Source: Oscillospiraceae bacterium
Lineage (GTDB): Bacteria > Bacillota > Clostridia > Oscillospirales > Ruminococcaceae
DNA: 40,473 bases
NCBI GenBank assembly: GCA_017396665.1
Contig: JAFQLH010000018.1
Span: forward strand, 1 to 40,473
Direction: 5' to 3'
A program made the translations under genes and the position numbers. The notes below the pieces were generated by a model. It made no database searches and had not been told where the DNA came from. It was given only the letters and a program-made list of their open reading frames with translations. This document shows positions 1 to 7,227 of this stretch, in pieces. Position 1 is the first letter of the stretch, and each line of letters begins with the position of its first letter.

Positions 1-1217
1 CATACATCAAGGAAACAGGCGACTGGGCTATCCTCGATGAGATGGTTCCGTTTGACAACGATATGGCTAAGGCTAAGCCAATGCTCGAGCACCTCAAGGT
101 TTCATTCTACAAGATTGTTAATAACCTCGGCCCACACGGTCTCCCACTCGCAATGAGAGCTGACTGGAACGACTGCATCAACCTCTCCTGCTACTCTGAT
201 ACTCCGGGCGAAAGCTTCCAGACATACACCAACCCTAAGTTCGCTGCAGAAGGCGGTTACTCAAAGGTTGCTGAATCTGTAATGGTTGCTACACTCTTCA
301 CCTACACAGGTCCTAACTACGTAGCTATCCTCAAGCATCTTGGCAAGGATGACGAGGCTGAAGCTGCTCAGGCTGAAATCGACAAGATGAAGAAGAATGT
401 TATGGACCACGCATTTGACGGTCAGTGGTTCCTCAGAGCTTATGACGCAAACGGCGAAAAGATGGGTTCAAACGAGTGCGAAGAAGGTAAGATATTCATC
501 GAGCCACAGGGCTTTGCTGTTATGTCCGAAATCGGCAAGGAAAGCGGCGCTGACATCAAGACTCTTAACTCAATCGACAAGTACCTCAACACAGACTTCG
601 GTCTTGTTCTTAACAACCCTGCATTCACAAAGTACTACATCCAGTACGGTGAAATTTCTACATATCCGGGCGGATACAAGGAAAACGCAGGTATCTTCAC
701 ACATAACAATGCTTGGATAATCTGTGCTGAAGCTTACGCAGGCCGTGGCGACAAGGCATTCGAGTACTACTCAAAGATTGCTCCTGCATTCACAGAAGAA
801 ACCTCCGACATTCACAAGACCGAGCCTTACGTATACGGTCAGATGATTGGCGGTAAGGACGCAGGCTCCGATATCGGCAAGCCGGGCAACCACTTCGGTC
901 AGGGCAAGAACTCCTGGCTCACAGGTACTGCTGCTTGGAACTTTGTTGCTATCTCACAGTACATTCTCGGTATTGCGCCTGACTTCGACGGTCTTAAGAT
1001 TGACCCATCTATCCCTGCTGAATGGGACGGATTTGCTCTCACAAGAAAGTACAGAGATAACACCTACAACATCACAGTCAAGAACCCTGAACACATTTCA
1101 AAGGGTATCAAGTCTGTTATCGTTGACGGCGTAAAGGTTAACGGAAACGTTCTCCCTGTATTTGAGGCTGGTTCAACTCACGAGGTTGAAGTCCTCATGG
1201 GCGATATCAACGCATAA
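1..1217 (+). CDS. Cellobiose phosphorylase-like GH94 enzyme, C-terminal part (gene starts before window)
   Basis: The frame is open from base 3, so the gene begins upstream; roughly 405 codons of a family normally near 800 residues are present. GH94 enzymes are cytoplasmic phosphorylases; cellobiose phosphorylase converts cellobiose and phosphate to glucose 1-phosphate and glucose, saving ATP after cellodextrin uptake. Seen here: the ADWNDC motif near bases 159-176, which carries the catalytic acid Asp of the family, the HNNAWI and [14 protein letters not shown] segments of the (alpha/alpha)6 barrel, and the closing beta-sandwich with IPAEWDGF and YNITVKNP. Cellodextrin or another beta-glucoside phosphorylase is possible because the specificity-bearing N-terminal half is missing. 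A stem-loop terminator follows at 1229-1262. Confidence 0.9.
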   Translation, partial: YIKETGDWAILDEMVPFDNDMAKAKPMLEHLKVSFYKIVNNLGPHGLPLAMRADWNDCINLSCYSDTPGESFQTYTNPKFAAEGGYSKVAESVMVATLFTYTGPNYVAILKHLGKDDEAEAAQAEIDKMKKNVMDHAFDGQWFLRAYDANGEKMGSNECEEGKIFIEPQGFAVMSEIGKESGADIKTLNSIDKYLNTDFGLVLNNPAFTKYYIQYGEISTYPGGYKENAGIFTHNNAWIICAEAYAGRGDKAFEYYSKIAPAFTEETSDIHKTEPYVYGQMIGGKDAGSDIGKPGNHFGQGKNSWLTGTAAWNFVAISQYILGIAPDFDGLKIDPSIPAEWDGFALTRKYRDNTYNITVKNPEHISKGIKSVIVDGVKVNGNVLPVFEAGSTHEVEVLMGDINA

Positions 1218-1228
1218 TCAAAGCTATA

Positions 1229-1262
1229 ATGGTGCTTTCCTTGGCGGAAGCACCATTTGTGT
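1229..1262 (+). terminator. Rho-independent terminator after GH94 gene
   Basis: GGTGCTTTCC and GGAAGCACC form a stem with a TTGGC loop, followed by a T-rich stretch. The next gene's ribosome binding site begins just after it. Confidence 0.6.
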
Positions 1263-1277
1263 TTCGGAGGTATTGAT

Positions 1278-1718
1278 ATGGAAATACGACTTATGGATAT
1301 AAGCGACTATGAAGCTGTCTATTCTCTCTGGCTTTCCTGCAAGGGTATGGGCCTCAACGACATCGACGACAGCAGGGAGGGTATTGAAAAATACCTAAGG
1401 CGCAACCCGTCTACCTGCTTTGTCGCAACCGACTGCGGTCAGGTTGTCGGAGTAATACTTTCAGGCAACGACGGTCGCCGTGGCTTTATACACCACACCG
1501 CTGTAAGCCCTGCCCGCCGCTGTGAGGGTATAGGAAGGGCTCTTGTTGACACGGCACTTAACGCTCTTAAGGCTGAAGGGATAAGCAAAACCGCCCTCGT
1601 TGTCTTTGAGAGAAACAAGGACGGAAACGCATTCTGGGAAAAGTGCGGATTTGAAAGCCGAAGCGACCTTGTGTACAGAAACAAGGCACTCAGGGAGCTT
1701 AAAAGGCTTGACACATAA
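1278..1718 (+). CDS. GNAT family N-acetyltransferase
   Basis: A 146-residue protein of the GCN5-related acetyltransferase fold, which moves acetyl from acetyl-CoA to an amine; the substrate cannot be told. The acetyl-CoA pyrophosphate-binding loop is seen as RRCEGIGRALV, preceded by the beta-4 strand FIHHTAVSPA, and the fold closes with NAFWEKCGFESR. I chose ATG at 1278 because GGAGG lies 7 bases upstream (1266-1270); a TTG start at 1257 would sit inside the preceding terminator and lacks a binding site. It is probably transcribed alone or by readthrough from the GH94 gene and is closed by a strong terminator at 1731-1769. Confidence 0.88.
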   Translation: MEIRLMDISDYEAVYSLWLSCKGMGLNDIDDSREGIEKYLRRNPSTCFVATDCGQVVGVILSGNDGRRGFIHHTAVSPARRCEGIGRALVDTALNALKAEGISKTALVVFERNKDGNAFWEKCGFESRSDLVYRNKALRELKRLDT

Positions 1719-1730
1719 GGCATAAAGCTA

Positions 1731-1769
1731 AGCACCACGCCTGCCGTTTGGGTAAGCGTGGTGCTTTTA
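1731..1769. terminator. Bidirectional terminator between convergent genes
   Basis: AGCACCACGC and GCGTGGTGCT form a perfect 10-bp stem followed by TTTTATTAT on the plus strand. It lies between the stop codons of the acetyltransferase (+) and the metallophosphoesterase (-). Confidence 0.8.
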
Positions 1770-1779
1770 TTATACTATG

Positions 1780-2643
1780 TTACTGCTCGCACTTGAGGGT
1801 GCACACAACTATGTCGAATGGGTTGAAAAGTCTGAGTGTATAACCGCTGTTTCCTGCACCTGCACTAAGCAGCATTGTGACAGGCTCGTCCTCGTACTCG
1901 CCCGAAACATACTCGGGGAAGATGCTCTGCCCCGGGGCGTATGCGCCGTTGCCGAACGGGAGTCCTATAAGTCCGCCGTGTGCGTGTCCTGAGAACATAA
2001 GGCACTCGCTGAGCCCTATTTTTTCGCACTCGCCTGAGATTATCTCCAAATCCTCGGGGTAGTGGTGGAGCCATATAACGAAGTCCTCGTCTGTTTCTGC
2101 GATTGCCTTTACAGTCTCGTCAAAGCCGCCGCCCTGTACCGAGGTTGTTCCTGCAATCGTGATAGTCTGTCCGTTTCTCTCAAGCTGTGTAACGCTGTCG
2201 TCAAGGACTGTAATCCCGTTTTTTGCACAGCAGTCCTTCATAAGCTGTAAATCAGCTTTTGAGAGCTTCACGTCGTGGTTGCCCCACACGAGATAGCAGG
2301 GCGCAAGCTCTGAAACTCTTTCGAGGAAGTAGTTAGCCCTCGAAACATCGGTACGCACCGAGTCTGCGATATCCCCCGTGATGAAGATGTAGTCGGGGTT
2401 TTGCTCCTCAACCTTTTCAAGGAGTCTTTCACAATAGCTCTCCCCTGCGTTGTGGAAGTCTGAAATCTGAACTATCGTTACTCCGTCAAACTCGCTCGGC
2501 AGAAGCTCGCTCTCAAAGGTGTATTCCTCAGCCGTAGTGAAGCTGTTTGACCTTATAAGCTCTATTGCAAGCAGCACAACCGCCACGCACACAGCAGCGA
2601 GTATTATCTTTTTCTTTTTGGAAAGCGCCTTAAAGCTTTTCAT
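1780..2643 (-). CDS. Membrane-anchored metallophosphoesterase (YkuE-like)
   Basis: A 287-residue calcineurin-like phosphoesterase. An N-terminal basic segment and one hydrophobic helix (about residues 12-26) anchor it, with the catalytic part predicted outside the membrane. All metal-site motifs are visible in order: SDFHN (DxH), ITGDIAD (GD), WGNHD (GNHD), LHHYPE, and SGHAHGG (GHxH). Relatives such as Bacillus YkuE act at the membrane or wall; the substrate here is unknown. It is the last gene of a leftward operon, only 6 bases after the stop of the small Xre regulator. Confidence 0.88.
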   Translation of the reverse strand: MKSFKALSKKKKIILAAVCVAVVLLAIELIRSNSFTTAEEYTFESELLPSEFDGVTIVQISDFHNAGESYCERLLEKVEEQNPDYIFITGDIADSVRTDVSRANYFLERVSELAPCYLVWGNHDVKLSKADLQLMKDCCAKNGITVLDDSVTQLERNGQTITIAGTTSVQGGGFDETVKAIAETDEDFVIWLHHYPEDLEIISGECEKIGLSECLMFSGHAHGGLIGLPFGNGAYAPGQSIFPEYVSGEYEDEPVTMLLSAGAGNSGYTLRLFNPFDIVVCTLKCEQ

Positions 2644-2649
2644 ACAAAA

Positions 2650-2874
2650 CTACTCCTCGGAAATGTTCTCGTCAGATGTGTACTCCAGTATGTCACCCGG
2701 CTGGCAGTCGAGTGTTCGGCATATTGCTTCAAGTGTTGAAAATCTGATTGCACTGACCTTGCCCGTCTTGAGCTTCGAGAGGTTTACGTTTGAAACGCCT
2801 ACCCTCTCGGAAAGCTCGTTGAGGCTCATTTTTCTGTCAGCCATTACTCTGTCAAGTCTTAAAATAATCGCCAT
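2650..2874 (-). CDS. Small Xre/Cro-type transcriptional regulator (YozG-like)
   Basis: A 74-residue protein that is almost entirely one helix-turn-helix domain: MSLNELSERVGVSNVNLSKLKTG gives the turn and recognition helix, and FSTLEAICRTLDCQPGDILEY is the standard C-terminal half. Tiny regulators of this YozG type are commonly encoded beside DUF2975 membrane proteins, as here (14 bases downstream of that gene). It probably controls its own operon; repeated CGATAA boxes lie upstream of the operon promoter at 3658-3761. The effector is not known. Confidence 0.88.
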   Translation of the reverse strand: MAIILRLDRVMADRKMSLNELSERVGVSNVNLSKLKTGKVSAIRFSTLEAICRTLDCQPGDILEYTSDENISEE

Positions 2875-2888
2875 ATTGCCACCCCGGA

Positions 2889-3569
2889 TTAAAGTGTTTC
2901 GTCTGATTCACGCTGGAGCTGTGCGCCGTAGTTGAAGATGTAGATTACGAGGAACACAACTGCTACGAGCATAATTGTCATAAGGTTGATAGAGCCGAGC
3001 AGACCTTCGCCAAGCAGAGTGATTGCAAACCAAGGGATAAGAGAGTAAGCAAAATGCTTCATTCTCTTTGTAACATTCTCCTCAAATGGTGATTCGCACT
3101 TTTCAAATGCCCTCGCAAGCTTTCTTGCAAACACGAGAGTAATGAAGATAGCAAGTCCCATTATAACAAGTGCCGAGCATGCGATGCAGATTATTCCGCC
3201 AAGTCCGATTACTCCGTCAAGCTCGTCGTAAAGCTCCTGCAGATTGAAGCTCGTATTTGCGTTTACTGTAACCTTGCCGTCTTCTTCGGTAGCGTTTGCT
3301 GTGTCAAATTCAAGTCCTGCAACGTTTACGTCAAAGTCCTCGAGGTCGTCGGCTTCAATTATGCTCAATGGAAAGTCGCTTGTGTCAACTGTTACAGTTG
3401 CGTCTGCGTTGAAGTTTAACGATACTGCTTCGTCCTCTACAAAAAGTCCTGCCACTGCAAGTACTGCGAAAACAGCCATCATAACTATCATAAGTGCCTG
3501 CACAACAGTAATAACTATCTGGCTGATTTTTCCTATAAGATTGATTTTCTTTATTGCGTCGTTTTTCAT
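2889..3569 (-). CDS. DUF2975 family membrane protein
   Basis: A 226-residue membrane protein. One hydrophobic helix lies near residues 14-42, then an acidic Thr/Val/Asp-rich extracytoplasmic stretch of about 85 residues, then further helices near 130-155 and 175-220. The conserved FEKCESPFEENVTKRMK segment after the second helix matches the DUF2975 family. The function is not established; the family is usually paired with a YozG-like Xre regulator, as seen here. It is first in the operon DUF2975 - xre - phosphoesterase, driven by a consensus promoter at 3622-3650. Confidence 0.8.
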   Translation of the reverse strand: MKNDAIKKINLIGKISQIVITVVQALMIVMMAVFAVLAVAGLFVEDEAVSLNFNADATVTVDTSDFPLSIIEADDLEDFDVNVAGLEFDTANATEEDGKVTVNANTSFNLQELYDELDGVIGLGGIICIACSALVIMGLAIFITLVFARKLARAFEKCESPFEENVTKRMKHFAYSLIPWFAITLLGEGLLGSINLMTIMLVAVVFLVIYIFNYGAQLQRESDETL

Positions 3570-3621
3570 GATGAATTACCCTTTCGTCTAAAAAATTTGT
3601 TTTGTTTCAGCTGATGTACTC

Positions 3622-3650
3622 AGTATACACCATGCATATTCGTTTGTCAA
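3622..3650 (-). promoter_or_regulatory. Consensus promoter of the DUF2975 operon
   Basis: On the minus strand TTGACA (3650-3645), a 17-base spacer and TATACT (3627-3622) match the sigma-A consensus. The operon start codon is about 50 bases downstream. Confidence 0.85.
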
Positions 3651-3657
3651 CTAATTT

Positions 3658-3761
3658 TTATCGTTTATCATTAAATTTGTAGCTTCTGTACATACCAAGA
3701 GGTCGATTTTGTATGTTTCGCTGTGCAATCTATACGATAAAAATTTATCGACTAACGATAA
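3658..3761. promoter_or_regulatory. Four CGATAA boxes upstream of DUF2975-xre promoter, candidate operator
   Basis: CGATAA, in either orientation, occurs at 3658-3663, 3735-3740, 3745-3750 and 3756-3761; the last three are 10-11 bases apart, on one face of the helix, and two of them form the palindrome CGATAAAAATTTATCG. The nearest box starts 8 bases upstream of the -35 hexamer. Binding by the co-encoded Xre protein is an inference. Confidence 0.45.
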
Positions 3762-3764
3762 AGC

Positions 3765-4028
3765 CACCCGTATATACTTCTATATGTATCTATCGGGGGA
3801 AACCTTTCTGAAGAAAGTTTATCCCCCGGACCCCCTTACAAAGACTTTCAATATGATTTCAGCCCCATAGGGTGTACATCAAAGAGCAGAGAATTATAAA
3901 TCAGTTCTCTTTCTGGTGCATACCCTATGGGGCTGAAATTGTACTAAAAGTTTTAGGAAAGGAGTTTGAGGAACAACCCTTTTTCAAAAGGGTTTTCCTC
4001 AATATACATATAAAACTATATATGAGTG
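3765..4028. repeat. Quasi-palindromic intergenic repeat, copy 1
   Basis: Shared core at 3795-4000. Arm A (hairpin starting GGGGGAAACC, ending ATCCCCC), a central 84-base hairpin at 3856-3939 with stems ATTTCAGCCCCATAGGGT / ACCCTATGGGGCTGAAAT, and arm C (hairpin of AACCCTTTT / AAAAGGGTT closed by GAGG / CCTC). Arm A and the reverse complement of arm C align end to end with mostly transition differences. Symmetry continues into the flanks (3765-3789 against 4004-4028). It lies between the 3' end of the uracil-DNA glycosylase gene and the promoter of the DUF2975 operon. There is no credible ORF in it. Confidence 0.9.
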
Positions 4029-4030
4029 GG

Positions 4031-4699
4031 TTATTTGATTGTCCAATCGATAGGCACTACATCATTTTCGGACAAGAAAGTATTGACCTTTGAGAAATGT
4101 CTGCAGCCGAAGAACCCATTATATGCAGAGAGCGGACTTGGGTGGGCAGCTGTAAACACGGCGTGCTGTGGTGAAGTCACGAGCTGAGCTTTTGTTTTAG
4201 CGTTACCGCCCCAGAGAATAAAAGCGATTGGTTCTTTTCTGAGGTTAAGCTGTCTGATGACCTCGTCTGTGAACTGCTCCCAGCCTTTACCCTTGTGGCT
4301 GTTCGCCTGACCTTCTCTTACGGTGAGCACAGTATTGAGGAGCAAGACGCCCTGCTTTGCCCACGAGGTAAGCTCGCCGTGTGGTGCAGGCTCGATACCG
4401 AGGTCGTCATAGAGCTCCTTGTACATATTGCGAAGCGAGGGTGGAATCTTGCAGCCCTTCTGCACAGAGAAGCACAGACCGTGCGCCTGTCCAATCTCGT
4501 GGTAAGGGTCCTGTCCTATGATAACCGCCTTGACCGACTCAAACGGTGTTGTTTTAAGAGCCGCAAAGACATTCTGCTTTTCGGGGAACACTCTCACGCT
4601 GTCATATTCCTTCTTAAGAAAGCTGCAAAGCTCCTTGAAGTACGGCTTTTCAAATTCAGCCGACAGGACCTTGTCCCAGCCTGAGCCTAGTGTAAACAT
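4031..4699 (-). CDS. ung: Uracil-DNA glycosylase, family 1
   Basis: Removes uracil from DNA as the first step of base excision repair. From ATG at 4699 the protein has 222 residues, close to the usual 220-230. Catalytic signatures are complete: GQDPYH with the water-activating Asp at residue 64, LLNTVLTV (uracil-binding Asn near 122), and the Leu-loop HPSPLSAYNGF with His near 186. The frame is open further upstream, but those extra residues do not resemble the family and overlap a separate 34-residue gene. No good ribosome site precedes 4699; the start is 2 bases after that small gene's stop (TAATTATG), which suggests translational coupling. Confidence 0.95.
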   Translation of the reverse strand: MFTLGSGWDKVLSAEFEKPYFKELCSFLKKEYDSVRVFPEKQNVFAALKTTPFESVKAVIIGQDPYHEIGQAHGLCFSVQKGCKIPPSLRNMYKELYDDLGIEPAPHGELTSWAKQGVLLLNTVLTVREGQANSHKGKGWEQFTDEVIRQLNLRKEPIAFILWGGNAKTKAQLVTSPQHAVFTAAHPSPLSAYNGFFGCRHFSKVNTFLSENDVVPIDWTIK

Positions 4700-4701
4700 A
4701 A

Positions 4702-4806
4702 TTATGCAGCTATTACGCCGGCAATAACTGAGCCGACAACGCCGAGCACCATACCCGCTACGATTATCCATGCAACTATACGCTTTTTCAAATCCTTCTT
4801 TTTCAT
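4702..4806 (-). CDS. 34-residue single-span membrane peptide upstream of ung
   Basis: Reads MKKKDLKKR followed by one hydrophobic span (IVAWIIVAGMVLGVVGSVIA) and a short end. A strong ribosome site (GGAGG, 9 bases before ATG) and its own consensus promoter support it as a real gene. It recalls the short basic-plus-one-helix peptides of Firmicutes grouped as DUF4044-like, but the assignment is tentative. The stop is separated from the ung start by two bases, so the pair is probably one transcript with coupled translation. Confidence 0.72.
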   Translation of the reverse strand: MKKKDLKKRIVAWIIVAGMVLGVVGSVIAGVIAA

Positions 4807-4838
4807 ATTCTTTTCCTCCGTATTGAGATGCTTTAAAC

Positions 4839-4867
4839 ATTATATCACAAAAAGAGTGTTGTTTCAA
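4839..4867 (-). promoter_or_regulatory. Promoter of membrane peptide-ung operon
   Basis: Minus strand TTGAAA (4867-4862), 17-base spacer, TATAAT (4844-4839). It is arranged back to back with the promoter at 4884-4912, their -35 boxes 16 bases apart. Confidence 0.85.
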
Positions 4868-4883
4868 GAAGAATTTTATCCTC

Positions 4884-4912
4884 TTGCAAAGAAAGAGCGG
4901 ATATTGTATAAT
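4884..4912 (+). promoter_or_regulatory. Promoter of the AAA+ ATPase gene
   Basis: TTGCAA, 17-base spacer, TATAAT, about 40 bases before the start codon. It diverges from the ung operon promoter. Confidence 0.85.
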
Positions 4913-4950
4913 AGTAGCGATGTATTCTGTTTTCACAAGGAGGACAACAT

Positions 4951-6912
4951 ATGACTTCATACAACAAGCTTGTAAGGATAAGCCTCAGCGTCCGTCATTT
5001 CGGCAAGGACAAGGAGGCGGCCGCAGCTACCATAGAAAACATCATACGAACCTGCAAGGGCGTTTTCCCCGACGGGATAAAGGTTCTCGAATCGGGAGTG
5101 TCGGGCTGTGAGCTTCTGCTTTCAAGCGGTGCTTTTGACAACGACTACACAGAAAAGATTATTCTCGGAATTGCCAAGGACATACTCGGCGACGTTGAGG
5201 TATCAAAGGTTGTGAAGGTTTCTGTTTCTGACCTTGTTATCGACAAGAAGGAAAAGGGTGCTTCACCTGAGGCACTTATGGAAATCGAAAGACTTGTGGG
5301 CTGTGAGGAATTCAAGGAGCTTGCGAGGGAAATAACCTCGATTGCACCTCAGATTATAAAAAGCTCAACCCAGAAGGTTTTTGCAAACCAGAGCTACCTG
5401 TTTTCAATAAACAGCGGTTGCGGACTTTCTACACACATTTCGCTTTTTGCTGAGCTTATCAACGAGCTTTCTGTTTTCAGCTTCAGCGACGAGCCGTACA
5501 TTGTTGAGGAAACCCTCAGACAGCGTGGCGTTGCAGAGGCACCTGACGCGTACCTAGGAAAGCTTGCCGCACTCAAAAAGGAAAGACACCGCCGTGGCGG
5601 ACAGCTCTACTGCATTGACATAAGCGAGTGGATTGGCAGGACAGACGACAAGGACTTCCGTGAGATGCTGTCGCTTGTTGCCGAAAACAACGAAAACAAC
5701 ATATTCATTTTCCGCATTCCGTTCATTGAGGGAAATGTTTTGAGAGAGGTGCAGGACAGCCTCAGCGATATGCTGTTTATAAGAGAGGTTTCCTTCACGC
5801 CTTACGATATGCCACAGCTTGAGGAGTGTGCTGAAAGAAGCTTCTCCCAGCTCGGCTATACTATGGACAATGATGCGTGGGAAATCTTCGAGACAAGAAT
5901 CGCAGAGGAAAAGAGCGACGGAAGATTCTACGGCATAAACACAGTAAACAAGGTAGTTAACGAAATTATCTACCACAAGCTTGTTTCAAACGCAAAGCAG
6001 GGCAGCGAGGACACTTCTATCTGCAAGCAGGACATTATCTCTCTTGCGGCAACCTACGGTCATCGTGACAAGACCGCTTCTCAGCTTCTTTCAGAGCTTG
6101 TCGGCATGGACGACATCAAGGAAAAGGTCCAGGAGATTGTAAATCAGATAAAGGTTTCTCTGCAAAACGACATCGACTCGCCTTGCCTGCATATGCAGTT
6201 TATCGGAAATCCGGGAACGGGCAAGACTACCGTTGCACGAATTGTCGGAAAGCTCCTCAAGGAAAACGGCGTTTTGCGTAACGGAGATTTCTTCGAGTAC
6301 AGCGGACGTGACTTCTGCGGTAAGTTTATAGGCGAAACCGCCCCGAAGACCGCAAGTATGTGCCGTGACGCATACGGCTCGGTCCTGTTTATCGACGAGG
6401 CGTATTCCCTCTACCGTGGCGACAGCGATTCGAGAGACTTCGGCAGAGAGGCGCTCGACACTCTTATCGCTCAGATGGAAAACCACCGCACAGAATTCGT
6501 TGTGATTATGGCGGGCTACGCCGACGAGATGGAAACGCTCATGAGCGGAAACATCGGTCTTAAAAGCCGTATGCCTTACACGATATCCTTCTCAAATTAC
6601 ACTTCCTCTGAGCTTTTTGAGATTTTTAAAAAGCTTCTGACCGAAACCTTCAAGTACGACGACAAGGTTCTCAATGAGGCAAAATGCTACTTCGAGTCAA
6701 TCCCCGAAAGCGTCCGTGCGTCAAAAGAGTTCTCTAACGCTCGCTTCGTCAGAAACCTCTTCGAGAGAACCTGGAGTAAGGCGGCTATGCGCTCTAAACT
6801 CCTCGGAGAAAGTGAATTCATAGTGACCGCCGAGGACTTTAAGCTCGCTACTACCGAACGTGAGTTTTCTTCCGCTGTCGCTAAGAAAACACGCTCCCTC
6901 GGCTTCAGATAA
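4951..6912 (+). CDS. CbxX/CfxQ-type AAA+ ATPase
   Basis: A 653-residue protein. The C-terminal third is a CbxX/CfqX (SpoVK-like) AAA+ module: Walker A GNPGTGKTT with Lys at 425, Walker B VLFIDEAYSL with Asp-Glu at 482-483, the sensor region FVVIMAGYADEM, and the arginine-bearing segment IGLKSRMPY. The N-terminal 390 residues have no Walker A, but the stretch near 275-345 (FIREVSFTPYDMPQLEE, then a lid-like helical block ending VVNEIIYHKL) resembles the tail of a degenerate AAA module. This fits a two-module remodelling ATPase with one inactive module. Start ATG with AAGGAGG upstream. Family members act on Rubisco activation, sporulation or type VII-related systems; no partner is visible here. 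Confidence 0.85.
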   Translation: MTSYNKLVRISLSVRHFGKDKEAAAATIENIIRTCKGVFPDGIKVLESGVSGCELLLSSGAFDNDYTEKIILGIAKDILGDVEVSKVVKVSVSDLVIDKKEKGASPEALMEIERLVGCEEFKELAREITSIAPQIIKSSTQKVFANQSYLFSINSGCGLSTHISLFAELINELSVFSFSDEPYIVEETLRQRGVAEAPDAYLGKLAALKKERHRRGGQLYCIDISEWIGRTDDKDFREMLSLVAENNENNIFIFRIPFIEGNVLREVQDSLSDMLFIREVSFTPYDMPQLEECAERSFSQLGYTMDNDAWEIFETRIAEEKSDGRFYGINTVNKVVNEIIYHKLVSNAKQGSEDTSICKQDIISLAATYGHRDKTASQLLSELVGMDDIKEKVQEIVNQIKVSLQNDIDSPCLHMQFIGNPGTGKTTVARIVGKLLKENGVLRNGDFFEYSGRDFCGKFIGETAPKTASMCRDAYGSVLFIDEAYSLYRGDSDSRDFGREALDTLIAQMENHRTEFVVIMAGYADEMETLMSGNIGLKSRMPYTISFSNYTSSELFEIFKKLLTETFKYDDKVLNEAKCYFESIPESVRASKEFSNARFVRNLFERTWSKAAMRSKLLGESEFIVTAEDFKLATTEREFSSAVAKKTRSLGFR

Positions 6913-6920
6913 ATATTATA

Positions 6921-7227
6921 CCCACCACAAATTAAGGGTAGCATCCGTATAGGAATTTATGTGTTTCTTGAGGAAAACCCTTTTGAAAAAGGGTTATTCC
7001 TCAAACTCCTTTCCTAAAACTTTTGACTTTAATTTCAGCCCCATAGGGTATGCACCGCAAGAGAACTGATTTAAAATTCTCTGTCTTGTGATGTACACCC
7101 TATGGGGCTGAAATCATATTAAAAGTCTTTGTAAGGGGGCTTGGGGGACAAACTTTCTTCAGAAAGGTTTCCCCCAAAAAATACACATGATTTTCTGTAT
7201 GAACGCTACCCTTGATTTTGTAGTGGG
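6921..7227. repeat. Quasi-palindromic intergenic repeat, copy 2 (fills the gap stop to stop)
   Basis: Reverse orientation relative to copy 1: arm C first. Core 6970-7175, central hairpin 7032-7114. The flanks are inverted repeats of each other over the rest of the gap, for example AAATTAAGGGTAGC near 6929-6942 against GCTACCCTTGATTTT at 7205-7219, and ATGTGT against ACACAT. The element occupies nearly every base between the stop codons of the AAA+ gene (6912) and the SGNH hydrolase gene (7230). Confidence 0.92.

Noticed and set aside
3872-4093. 73-codon frame across repeat copy 1
   Set aside because: It runs through the palindromic repeat and into the antisense of ung; no ribosome site, and other copies do not keep the frame.
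4700-4960. Longer N-terminus for uracil-DNA glycosylase
   Set aside because: The extra 87 residues are unlike the family and overlap the promoter and the 34-residue gene; Asp64 numbering fits the shorter start.
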